A stretch of 57,618 nucleotides of DNA from NCBI GenBank assembly GCA_943370145.1, contig CALRPY020000027.1:1-57618 (forward strand), written 5' to 3'. The stretch is from Ga0077536 sp943370145 (GTDB lineage: Bacteria > Pseudomonadota > Gammaproteobacteria > Ga0077536). Shown piece by piece: positions 17,377 through 25,072 of this stretch (position 1 is its first letter; every line of letters starts with the position of its first letter). Under the pieces are notes generated by a model. It searched no databases, was not told where the DNA came from, and saw only the letters and a list, made by a program, of their open reading frames with translations. The translations under genes were made by a program, and so were the position numbers.

Positions 17377-18033
17377 TCAGGCCTCGCCTTTCATGAGCTT
17401 CTCCATGTATTCGTCCATGGTGATCGGGCCGCCGGCCTGCGCCGGCCGGCCGACATCCTTGGGCGGCAGCACGTCCTGCACGACGTCGAGCCGCTTCCAC
17501 TCGGCCAGTGGCGTGTCGCAGGACTCGCGCGGGACGTAGCGGGAAGAATCGAGGCGCTGGTAGCGATGGATGTAGCGCGGGCAGTTGATCCAGAGCTTCG
17601 ACACGCTCACGCGCACGACGAGTTCGGCACCGGTGAAGCTCGGGAGCAGCGGGTCGTCGGCGCTGATGGTGGCCTCGCCGTGCAGGCGCAGGCGGTGCGG
17701 GTTCTCGAAGTCGATGAACAGGATGCCGACCTTGCGGTGCGCGGCGATGTTGCCCATCGAGAAGAACATGCCGTTACCGTCGTAGCTCGGGAATGCGATC
17801 GTGCGGTCGTCGACGACGCGCACGAAACCGGGGTCGCCACCCTTGTAGGAGGTGGTCGGGAAGCCCTCGTGGTCGACCGTGGACAGGAAGAACATGTCGC
17901 GGCTTTCGATGAAGGCCTTGTCCATGTCACCGAGCACCGGCTTGACGATCATCTCCTCCAGGCGATCGGCCAGCCTGCGCGTTGCGAACTGGTCCTGCAG
18001 GGCACGGTGGCCCTCGCTGTAGACATTGCTCAT
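17377..18033 (-). CDS. Pyridoxamine 5'-phosphate oxidase-family flavoprotein
   Basis: The 218-residue protein has the split-barrel FMN-binding fold of PNPOx-like proteins: FFLSTVDHEGFPTTSYKGG near residue 48, RTIAFPSYDGNGMFFSMGNIAAHRKVGILFIDF at 75-110 and RLRLHGEAT following. The sequence resembles the general-stress or PNPOx-like subgroup rather than PdxH, because the PdxH C-terminal pyridoxal site is absent. The oxidised substrate is unknown. It leads a two-gene unit with the Rap1a/Tai-like gene. Confidence 0.8.
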   Translation of the reverse strand: MSNVYSEGHRALQDQFATRRLADRLEEMIVKPVLGDMDKAFIESRDMFFLSTVDHEGFPTTSYKGGDPGFVRVVDDRTIAFPSYDGNGMFFSMGNIAAHRKVGILFIDFENPHRLRLHGEATISADDPLLPSFTGAELVVRVSVSKLWINCPRYIHRYQRLDSSRYVPRESCDTPLAEWKRLDVVQDVLPPKDVGRPAQAGGPITMDEYMEKLMKGEA

Positions 18034-18159
18034 CGACTCCTCCCGGGTGGCGCCGCGACGCGGCGCGAATTGTCGTGCGTGATCCGATCCGATTACCCGC
18101 GCGCCCTGAAGCCCGGTGGCGCGGGTGTGGGCGAGCGTAGCGGTGGCCGTTCGCGGCCG

Positions 18160-18927
18160 TCAATCGATGAGCTTGCGGTCCGGTGCGCGCTTGTCGAGGA
18201 AGGCGCCCATGATTTCACGCGCCGCCGGCGTCGCCAGCAGCGCGCTGAAATCGGCAATCTCGGCGTCGACGCGCGCCGCCACCGGTTCCTCCGCGCGCTT
18301 CAGCAGGGCCTTGGTGGCGCGCAGGGCCTGGCGCGGCTTCGCCGCCAGCTTGCGCGCCGTCGCCTGCGCCTGCGCCTCGACCTCGTCCGACGCGCAGACC
18401 GCGTGGACGAGGCCGATCGACTGCGCCAGCGCGGCGTCAAAGGGCTCGCCCAGCATCAGCAGTTGCGCGGCGCGGTGATAGCCCGCAAGTCGCGGCAGCA
18501 GCAGCGACGAACCCGCCTCCGGACACAGGCCGAGATTGATGAACGGCAGCGAGAATTTCGCGGCCGGCGTCGCGTGGACGAAATCGCAGTGCAGGAGCAT
18601 CGTCGTGCCGATGCCGACGGCGACGCCGTCGACTGCGGCGACCAGGGGCACAGTCGAGGCGGCCAGCGCGTGGATCAGGGCGTGCGCCGGGCGCGGCCCC
18701 GGCTGGTCCTGCGCCGCCAGGAAGGCCTCGAGATCGTTACCGGCGGAGAACGCGCCGGGCACACCGCAGATCACGGCGACGCGCACCGCCGGATCGGTCT
18801 CCGCCGCGGTCAGCGCGCGCGTGAAGCGCGCGTACATGTCGCCGGTCAGTGCGTTCTTCTTTGCCGGCCGGTTCATGCGGATCGTCAGGATGCCGTCGAC
18901 GAGGGAGGTTTCAAGTTCAGCGGACAT
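18160..18927 (-). CDS. Enoyl-CoA hydratase/isomerase family protein
   Basis: The 255-residue protein belongs to the crotonase fold: SAGNDLEAFL near residue 61 (oxyanion-hole segment), then VPLVAAVDGVAVGIGTTMLLHCDFVHA near 93-118 and KFSLPFINLGLCPEAGSSLLLPRLAG near 123-148. One acidic catalytic position is occupied by E136 in CPEAGSS. It would act on an enoyl-CoA in fatty acid or aromatic breakdown. It is read divergently from the SDR gene. Confidence 0.85.
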   Translation of the reverse strand: MSAELETSLVDGILTIRMNRPAKKNALTGDMYARFTRALTAAETDPAVRVAVICGVPGAFSAGNDLEAFLAAQDQPGPRPAHALIHALAASTVPLVAAVDGVAVGIGTTMLLHCDFVHATPAAKFSLPFINLGLCPEAGSSLLLPRLAGYHRAAQLLMLGEPFDAALAQSIGLVHAVCASDEVEAQAQATARKLAAKPRQALRATKALLKRAEEPVAARVDAEIADFSALLATPAAREIMGAFLDKRAPDRKLID

Positions 18928-19087
18928 GCGGGGCTCTCCAGCGCAAGGGAACTGTGGGGCAGGCATCCTAGCCCGAATTGCGGTGCGGCGGTGACGCCGG
19001 GCGGGCGTCGGCCCGGCCCGACTCGCTGGTGCGCGGCGGCCCGTCGGCGATATAGTCCGGGCCTGCGTTCCCCGGCACGAAATCCCT

Positions 19088-19852
19088 ATGCGTTTTCTCG
19101 ACAAGATCGCGCTCGTCACCGGAGCGAGCCGCGGCATCGGCCGCGACATCGCACTGGCACTCGCCCGCGAGGGCGCCGATGTCGCCGTCACCGCGACCAG
19201 CACCGGCGGGGCCGAGTCCACGGCAGCCGCCATCCGGGCGCTCGGGCGGCGCGCGCTTGCCCTGCCCTGCCGCGTCGAGCAGGCCGTCGACGTCACCGCG
19301 ACCTTCGCCGCGATACTGAACACGCTGGGCCCGGTCGACGTACTGGTGAACAACGCCGGCATCTCGGCGCCCGTGCCGCTGCTCGAGATGACCGAGGAGA
19401 ATTGGGACCAGCACATGGACGTCAACGCCAAATCGGTGTTCCTCTGCAGCCAGGCGGCGGTGCGCCAGATGCGCGACGCCGGCCGTGGCGGCAGCATCGT
19501 GAACATCGGATCGATCGTCGGCCAGAACGCGATCCCGCAGACGCTCGGCTACTGCGCGTCGAAGGCCGCGGTCGACCACATGACGCGCGTGCTCGCGATC
19601 GAACTCGCACGGCACCGCATCCGCGTGAACTGCGTGGCGCCGGGCTACATCCGCACCGAACTCATCGATGGCCTGGTCAACGATGGCAAGCTGAGCCTGG
19701 ACGCGATTGAACGGCGCACCCCGCAACGCCGGCTCGGCAGCGGCGAGGATGTCGCCCGTGCCGTGCTCTACGTCGCCAGCGACGACGCCGGGTTCATGAC
19801 CGGCCAGGTCGTGACGGTCGACGGTGGATGGACCGCCTATGGATATCTCTGA
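19088..19852 (+). CDS. Short-chain dehydrogenase/reductase
   Basis: The 254-residue classical SDR has the cofactor motif TGASRGIG (residues 11-18), NNAGIS near 89, and the catalytic Ser and YCASK (GSIVGQNAIPQTLGYCASKAAV, residues about 138-160). The ending TGQVVTVDGGW is the standard C-terminal signature. A TATAGT word at 19051-19056 may be part of its promoter. The start of the downstream thioesterase gene overlaps its end by 14 bases. A 3-oxoacyl or 3-hydroxyacyl substrate fits the neighbouring hydratase and thioesterase. Confidence 0.9.
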   Translation: MRFLDKIALVTGASRGIGRDIALALAREGADVAVTATSTGGAESTAAAIRALGRRALALPCRVEQAVDVTATFAAILNTLGPVDVLVNNAGISAPVPLLEMTEENWDQHMDVNAKSVFLCSQAAVRQMRDAGRGGSIVNIGSIVGQNAIPQTLGYCASKAAVDHMTRVLAIELARHRIRVNCVAPGYIRTELIDGLVNDGKLSLDAIERRTPQRRLGSGEDVARAVLYVASDDAGFMTGQVVTVDGGWTAYGYL

Positions 19853-20276
19853 ACCCAGGGAAGCCCCGGCGGGCTTCGCACCGATGCCGCTGGTCAGCCC
19901 CGCGCTCGAGACCTTCGGCCCGGTCTACATGCACGGCGACGGCGCCGGGCGCCGCTTCGGCATGTTCGTGCTGCGCAAGCACTGCAACGTGCGCTCGAAC
20001 GTGCACGGTGGCTTCCTGGCGACCCTCGCCGACATCGCGCTCGGCTTCACGCTGGGCTACCTGACCGACCCGGCGTCCGGCTTCGTCACGGTGTCGCTGA
20101 ATCTGGATTACGCCGGCAACGCGGCCGAAGGTGACTGGCTCGAAACTTCGACCGACATCCAGCGCCGCGGCCGCACCCTCGCCTTCGCGAACTGCTACAT
20201 CTGGCGCGGCGACACCCGCATCGTCCGCGCGAGCGGCGTGTTCATGGCGACCGGCAAGACCTACTCGAGCGACTGA
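19839..20276 (+). CDS. PaaI-type hotdog thioesterase
   Basis: The 145-residue single hotdog domain contains the PaaI-like motif NVHGGFLATLADIALGF (residues about 48-64; the HGG loop and Asp are typical of the family). SGFVTVSLNLDYAGNAAEGDWLE follows near residue 80. It would hydrolyse acyl-CoA or aryl-CoA esters. The ATG at 19839 is preferred over an in-frame GTG at 19824. It overlaps the SDR gene, so the two are coupled. Confidence 0.85.
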   Translation: MDISEPREAPAGFAPMPLVSPALETFGPVYMHGDGAGRRFGMFVLRKHCNVRSNVHGGFLATLADIALGFTLGYLTDPASGFVTVSLNLDYAGNAAEGDWLETSTDIQRRGRTLAFANCYIWRGDTRIVRASGVFMATGKTYSSD

Positions 20277-20277
20277 C

Positions 20278-21072
20278 GTGAAGCTGCCGCTGCCCGCCAT
20301 CCTGGCCTGCGCGCTGGCCCAGGGCGCCGCCGCCGTCGAATTGGAACGCGGTTTCGACACCGCGACGATCGAACGGCTCGGTCGCGACATCTACGAGCAG
20401 GATCGGCGCGCTGCCATCGCCGCCGAGCTGGTCGGTGACAATTTCGACCCCCGGGCGGAACGCCTGGTCGGCTTCATCACCACCGGCGACGCGCGGCACC
20501 TGCGGGTGCGCTTCGTGCGCGAGACCGACCGGGGTCACCAGGCCGCGATCGACGCCGTGTTCGACGAACTCCTGCTGCCTTCGCTGGAGCGGGCCGCGCG
20601 ACCGGCGCTGGACGCCGCGGAACTCGCACAGGTCGCCGCGCGCCTCGCCGTCGCGCGCGACGCGGCGACTCGTTGCAACGGTCGCTACAATACGGTCGCG
20701 CTGCCCGATCCCGATGGCGACGGCCTGCTGGTGTACGCGCTCGCGGCGAGCAACGACCCGGCCGCGGTGATGGTCGGCGGCCACGTCCGCTACAGTGTCA
20801 GCGCCGACGGCAAGACGATCGAACACACCGAGCCGCTCGCGACGTCCTGTGCGGTCGCGCCGCTGGCCGACCTCGAGCGCGCGGCCCGCACCGACGGCAA
20901 CGAGGGCCTCGCGCTGCGCACCACGCTGTCCAACACCCCACTGGAGACCCATGTGTTCCTGAGCCTCACCCAGGATTTACCGCTGTTCGTCGTCGGCAAC
21001 GACCTCCGGATGTGGCGCGTCGAAGCCGGCCGCATGCAGGTGGTGCGCGAGGGACCGGGAGAAAATCGATGA
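20278..21072 (+). CDS. Exported protein of unknown function
   Basis: I do not recognise the family of this 264-residue protein. It starts with a GTG one base after the thioesterase stop and has a short hydrophobic leader (residues 3-20, ending AAAVE) that could be a signal peptide. The body is mixed alpha/beta with no clear catalytic motif. VRYSVSADGKTIEHTEPLATSC and THVFLSLTQDLPLFVVG suggest a beta-rich second half. Its TGA overlaps the hisC start (ATGA), so it is translated with hisC. Confidence 0.7.
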   Translation: MKLPLPAILACALAQGAAAVELERGFDTATIERLGRDIYEQDRRAAIAAELVGDNFDPRAERLVGFITTGDARHLRVRFVRETDRGHQAAIDAVFDELLLPSLERAARPALDAAELAQVAARLAVARDAATRCNGRYNTVALPDPDGDGLLVYALAASNDPAAVMVGGHVRYSVSADGKTIEHTEPLATSCAVAPLADLERAARTDGNEGLALRTTLSNTPLETHVFLSLTQDLPLFVVGNDLRMWRVEAGRMQVVREGPGENR

Positions 21073-22139
21073 ACCGCTACTGGAGCGAGACCGTCCGCGG
21101 ACTGTCACCGTACGTGCCCGGCGAGCAGCCGAAAATCGACAACCTCGTCAAGCTCAACACCAACGAGAACCCGTACCCGCCGGCGCCCGGCGTGCTCGAC
21201 GCGATCCGTCGCGAAACCACCGAAGCGCTGCGGCGCTATCCCGATCCGGACGCGGAACGCCTGAAAGCCGCGATCGCGGGCCACTTCGGCCTCGTGCCGG
21301 CCCAGGTCTTCGTCGGCAACGGCTCGGACGAGGTGCTAGCGCACGCCTTCCTCGGGCTGCTGAAGCAGCAGGCGCCGATTCTCTTCCCGGACATCACCTA
21401 CAGTTTCTATCCGGTGTATTGCCGCCTCTACGGCATCGATTTCGTGAAGGTGCCGCTCGACGCGGATTTCGCGGTCGACATTGCGGGCTATGCCGGCCGT
21501 TGTGGCGGCGTGATCCTGCCGAACCCGAACGCGCCGACTGGACGCGCCTTGCCACTGGCCAGCATCGAGACGCTGCTGCGGCTGCAGCCTGACGTGGTCG
21601 TCTTGATCGACGAGGCTTACGTCGACTTCGGCACCGAGAGCGCGGTCTGCCTCATCGACCGCTACCCGAACCTGCTCGTCACGCAGACGCTCTCGAAATC
21701 GCGCTCCCTCGCCGGCCTGCGTGTCGGCTATGCGCTCGGCGATGCCGGACTCATCGACGGCCTGGAACGCGTGAAGAACAGCTTCAACTCCTATCCGCTC
21801 GATCGCCTCGCGATCGCGGGCGCGGTGGCGGCCTTCGAGGACGATGCTTATTTCCGCGACACCTGCCGCCGCATCGTCACGAGCCGCGAGCGACTTGCGC
21901 AGGCGCTCGTCGCGATCGGTTTCGACGTGCTGCCGTCCGGCGCGAACTTCGTGTTCGCGCGGCATCCGGCGCACGACGCGGCCGGGCTCCAGCAGTCGCT
22001 GCGCGCGCGCCGCATCATCGTGCGGCACTTCACGCAGCCCCGTATCGAGCAGTTCCTGCGCATCACGGTGGGCACCGACGAGGAATGCGACACCCTGGTT
22101 GCGGCACTGCGGGAGATCACCGGCGCGGCAACAAGCTGA
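21069..22139 (+). CDS. hisC: Histidinol-phosphate aminotransferase
   Basis: The 356-residue class I/II PLP aminotransferase has the HisC pattern: LNTNENPYPPAPGV near residue 32, VGNGSDEVL near 84, NPNAPTG near 156, DEAYVDF near 183 and the PLP lysine in TLSKSRSLAGLRVG near 210. It makes histidinol phosphate from imidazole-acetol phosphate; some homologues act on aromatic amino acids. It is not in a his operon here, so a second copy or a role with the upstream lipid genes is possible. It overlaps the preceding stop by 4 bases. Confidence 0.9.
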   Translation: MNRYWSETVRGLSPYVPGEQPKIDNLVKLNTNENPYPPAPGVLDAIRRETTEALRRYPDPDAERLKAAIAGHFGLVPAQVFVGNGSDEVLAHAFLGLLKQQAPILFPDITYSFYPVYCRLYGIDFVKVPLDADFAVDIAGYAGRCGGVILPNPNAPTGRALPLASIETLLRLQPDVVVLIDEAYVDFGTESAVCLIDRYPNLLVTQTLSKSRSLAGLRVGYALGDAGLIDGLERVKNSFNSYPLDRLAIAGAVAAFEDDAYFRDTCRRIVTSRERLAQALVAIGFDVLPSGANFVFARHPAHDAAGLQQSLRARRIIVRHFTQPRIEQFLRITVGTDEECDTLVAALREITGAATS

Positions 22140-22229
22140 AGCCGGCCCTCAGCCGCGCTGCGCTTGGCCTTGCCCGGGCTGCTGCGTGGTCAATGAAGGC
22201 GTTTCCGCGACACAGGAAGCCGAATTTTT

Positions 22230-22259
22230 ACCACGGAGAGCGCGGAGGACACGGAGAAG
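22230..22259. repeat. CACGGAG-rich repeat arm, single copy
   Basis: This 30-bp stretch is nearly identical (one difference) to the inner hairpin arm at 38136-38165. No opposite arm is present here. The 22140-22552 interval holds this arm, the murI fragment and a palindrome, with no intact gene. Confidence 0.75.
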
Positions 22260-22373
22260 AACGGCGAATCCAGGGAAGCCGCTCAGCCACGATAGTGCGC
22301 TCCATGCGGCACCGGCTCACTCCAGCACCCTCGGTTTCCCGGCGGCTATCCCGAGGCCTGCCCGTGACGAAAA

Positions 22374-22462
22374 GCCGCGCGTCAAGCCACCGGGATTGCG
22401 CTGCTTTCCAGCGTCACCGCCTCCACCTCGACAGCGACACCATCCAGCAGCGTGAGCAAGCG
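22374..22462 (-). pseudogene. Duplicated 3' end of murI (fragment)
   Basis: These 89 bases match 22545-22633, the last codons and stop of murI, with only two substitutions. The copy retains the murI stop codon (TCA on this strand) but has no upstream gene body. It lies 171 bases downstream of the original in murI's direction, with a palindromic repeat between the two copies. It is therefore a non-functional duplicate. Confidence 0.85.
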
Positions 22463-22465
22463 AGG

Positions 22466-22500
22466 GAAAAGGTGTCAGATTTTAAATCTGACACCTTTTC
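22466..22500. repeat. 41-bp-type palindrome, copy 3
   Basis: Seventeen perfectly paired bases flank a central T. A separate half element (CACACCTTTTCTCC) follows at 22504-22517, suggesting two nested or partly deleted copies. It sits exactly between the two copies of the murI 3' end. Confidence 0.85.
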
Positions 22501-22552
22501 TCCCACACCTTTTCTCCGCTCGACTGGCGGTCAGTACTCGACGCGCCGCGCG

Positions 22553-23374
22553 TCAAGCCACCGGGACTGCGCTGCTTTCCAGCGTCACCGCCTCCACCTC
22601 GACAGCGACACCGTCCAGCAGCGTGAGCAAGCGTGCGCACTGCGGGGCTGCGCCGGTCGTATAGACCCGCGGCGCCGGCGCGGCGCTCGCGGTGGACAGC
22701 AAGCCTGCGGCATCGAGACGCCGGCGCAGTTCCCGCGCCACGGCCGGTGCGGGGTCGATGATCACAGCCCCGCCGGCCGCCTCCTCGATAAGGGCTCGCA
22801 ACAGCGGGTAGTGCGTGCATCCCAGCACCAGCACGTCGGCGCCCTCGGCGAGCAGCGGTCGCACATAGCGGTCGACCAGCCGGCGCGCGTCGGGGCCGTG
22901 GAAGTCGCCGGCCTCGACGTGCTCGACGAGGCCGGGGCAGGCCTGGCTGAGAATCCTGACGTCGCGGCCGTAACGATCCCGCAGCCGCGCGAGCTGTTCA
23001 CCGTCGATCGTGCGCTCCGTCGCGAGCACGCCGACCACGCCGGTCTGCGTCTGTGCCGCGGCCGGCTTCACCGCCGGCTCCATCGCCACGATTGGCAGGT
23101 CGAAGCGCGCGCGCAGCGACGTCACCGCCGCCGAGGTCGCGGTATTGCAGGCAACGACCAGGGCCTTCGCGCCGGCATCGACCAGGAAACCGGCCACCGC
23201 ATGCGCCCGCGCCGCGATGTAGTCCCGCGAGTGGCCGCCGTAGGGCGCATGGCCCGAGTCCGCGACGTAGAGCAGCGCCTCGCCCGGCAGCTCGCGGCGG
23301 ATCTCGCGCAGCACCGACCAGCCGCCGATCCCCGAGTCGAAGACGCCGACCGGCGCCATCCGGTCATGCCGCAT
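22553..23374 (-). CDS. murI: Glutamate racemase
   Basis: The 273-residue protein is a cofactor-independent glutamate racemase supplying D-Glu for peptidoglycan. It shows GVFDSGIGGWSVLREI at the N-terminus, the first catalytic cysteine in VACNTATS near residue 75, and the second in VLGCTHYPLL near 186. The family's DSGIGG and GCTHYP signatures are intact. It is the last gene of an operon with FAD oxidase, HyuB and HyuA, 9 bases after the oxidase stop. An in-frame ATG at 23359 is an alternative start. Confidence 0.92.
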   Translation of the reverse strand: MRHDRMAPVGVFDSGIGGWSVLREIRRELPGEALLYVADSGHAPYGGHSRDYIAARAHAVAGFLVDAGAKALVVACNTATSAAVTSLRARFDLPIVAMEPAVKPAAAQTQTGVVGVLATERTIDGEQLARLRDRYGRDVRILSQACPGLVEHVEAGDFHGPDARRLVDRYVRPLLAEGADVLVLGCTHYPLLRALIEEAAGGAVIIDPAPAVARELRRRLDAAGLLSTASAAPAPRVYTTGAAPQCARLLTLLDGVAVEVEAVTLESSAVPVA

Positions 23375-23383
23375 CCGGAAAGC

Positions 23384-24982
23384 TCATCGCAGGCCCAGTG
23401 ACCCCGGGTTCATGCGGCGTTCCGGATCGACGACGTCCTTCACCCCCTGCAGCAGCTTGATCAGCGCGTCGTTCGCCATCATTTCCTGGTAGGGGTAGTA
23501 CTTGCCGAGCTGCAGGTGGCAGCAGCCGTGGCGGTCGTAGAGATCGCGCAGGCCGTCGCGCAGCCGCAGCGCCACCTCGCGGGTCGCGGCGTCCGGCGGG
23601 ATGTCGCGCCACTTGTCCTGGAATTCGGCTTCGATCAGCGACAGCCGGAAGGCTCCAAGTTCATCGTGCCAGTACAGGGACGGCTCGATCACGAACTCGG
23701 TGCCGGCGAAACAGGTGAGATAGGAGCTCTTGATGCCGTGCTTTTCCATCAGCGCGCGATGCTCGGCGAAGAAGGCCTCGGTCGCGTTGCCGACCTCCAC
23801 CGCCTTCGACAACGGCATGAAGCCGTGCACCGGGATCCACACCTCGCCCGCCGCGCCGAGCAGCACGGTGCGCACGCCGGCGAAGGGATGCGCGCGAAAC
23901 ACCGTCGGCAGCGTGTTGTCGATTTCGCGCCCGCCGTGGGCGATGCAGATCTCGCGCGCCGTGGCGAGCGCGCGATGGGCGACCTCCTTGTCGTAGCTGT
24001 CGAAGGTCATGTGCAGCGAGTAGTTGCACTCGCGCAGGAAGCCCTTGCCGCTGGCCGCGACCTTGAAGGAACTCCACAGGCCCCTGATGCCGCCCTCGCT
24101 GCGCGCGACGTCGGCAAGCACGGCCAGGCCTTCGCGGAACGTGAAGCCCTGGCCTTCGAAACCGCGGTTGTAATAGGGGTCGAAGCCGTAGCACTCGGCG
24201 CACAGGCGTTTGCGGGCAAGGACGGTCTGTGTCTTCAGCATCGGCGCGAGATCGTCGAAGGCGAAGGACATGAACAGCGTGACGGCCGGTGCTTCGATCA
24301 AGCGCAGCGTTGCCTCGGCCTTGATGCCGAAGGCGCCGGTGTCGGCGGTGAACAGGCCCGTCATGTCGGGGCCGAAATGACGCCAGAAACCGTTGCTGTG
24401 GCGATGCGCGGCGGAGCCGGTCTGCAGCACGCTGCCATCGGCGAGCACGACCTTCAGGCCGAGCGCGCTCTCCGCAACGGTGTTGTAGAGACCCGAGCCC
24501 AGGAACAGGCTGTTCTGCGACAGCGCGCCACCGACGGTCGCATACATGCCGGACAGCGGCCCGAAGTAGGGCGTGCGCACATTGCGTTCGAGCAGCGCCT
24601 CGTAGAGTTGCTTCCACGTGCAGCCGGCTTCGACCCGCACGTACATGTCCTCGGTGTTGATCTCCAGCACGCGGTTCATGCGACGCAGATCGACGAGCAC
24701 GGTATCGGCGCGCTCCGGCTGGTAGCCGCGCGTGTACGACATGCCGCCACCCCGGGCAACGACCGCGACACCCGAAGCCGCCGCGGCGCCGACCACGGCG
24801 GCCAGTTCGTCGGTGCTCGCGGGGCGCGCGACGATCGCCGCAATCTCGCCGGGCAGGAAGCTGAGGTCGGTCGAGTAGAGGCGTCGCTCCTCGAGGTCCA
24901 CGCTGCAGTGCTCGGCGCCGACGGTGGCGGCGATTCGACTCGCCAGGGAATTCGCGGCCTGCGTTTCGATTGCGGTGTTCAT
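23384..24982 (-). CDS. FAD-binding oxidase/dehydrogenase, vanillyl-alcohol oxidase-like
   Basis: The 532-residue protein has an N-terminal PP-loop FAD-binding domain (about residues 30-225; GVAVVARGGGMSYTRGYQP and FGPLSGMYATVGGALSQNSLFLGSG) and a C-terminal substrate-binding domain ending in DVVDPERRMNPGSLGL. This is the vanillyl-alcohol oxidase/4-cresol dehydrogenase layout, whose members oxidise phenolic or hydroxy acid substrates. GGAGCGCAGC precedes the ATG at 24982. It lies between HyuB and MurI in one operon. Confidence 0.85.
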   Translation of the reverse strand: MNTAIETQAANSLASRIAATVGAEHCSVDLEERRLYSTDLSFLPGEIAAIVARPASTDELAAVVGAAAASGVAVVARGGGMSYTRGYQPERADTVLVDLRRMNRVLEINTEDMYVRVEAGCTWKQLYEALLERNVRTPYFGPLSGMYATVGGALSQNSLFLGSGLYNTVAESALGLKVVLADGSVLQTGSAAHRHSNGFWRHFGPDMTGLFTADTGAFGIKAEATLRLIEAPAVTLFMSFAFDDLAPMLKTQTVLARKRLCAECYGFDPYYNRGFEGQGFTFREGLAVLADVARSEGGIRGLWSSFKVAASGKGFLRECNYSLHMTFDSYDKEVAHRALATAREICIAHGGREIDNTLPTVFRAHPFAGVRTVLLGAAGEVWIPVHGFMPLSKAVEVGNATEAFFAEHRALMEKHGIKSSYLTCFAGTEFVIEPSLYWHDELGAFRLSLIEAEFQDKWRDIPPDAATREVALRLRDGLRDLYDRHGCCHLQLGKYYPYQEMMANDALIKLLQGVKDVVDPERRMNPGSLGLR

Positions 24983-25072
24983 GCTGCGCTCCTGCTGGTT
25001 GCCCGTCGCATTGTCGAGGCGCCGATCGCGGCGCGCAAACGGCGCGCGTCGCCCGCCCATGGAAGCTCTCGC

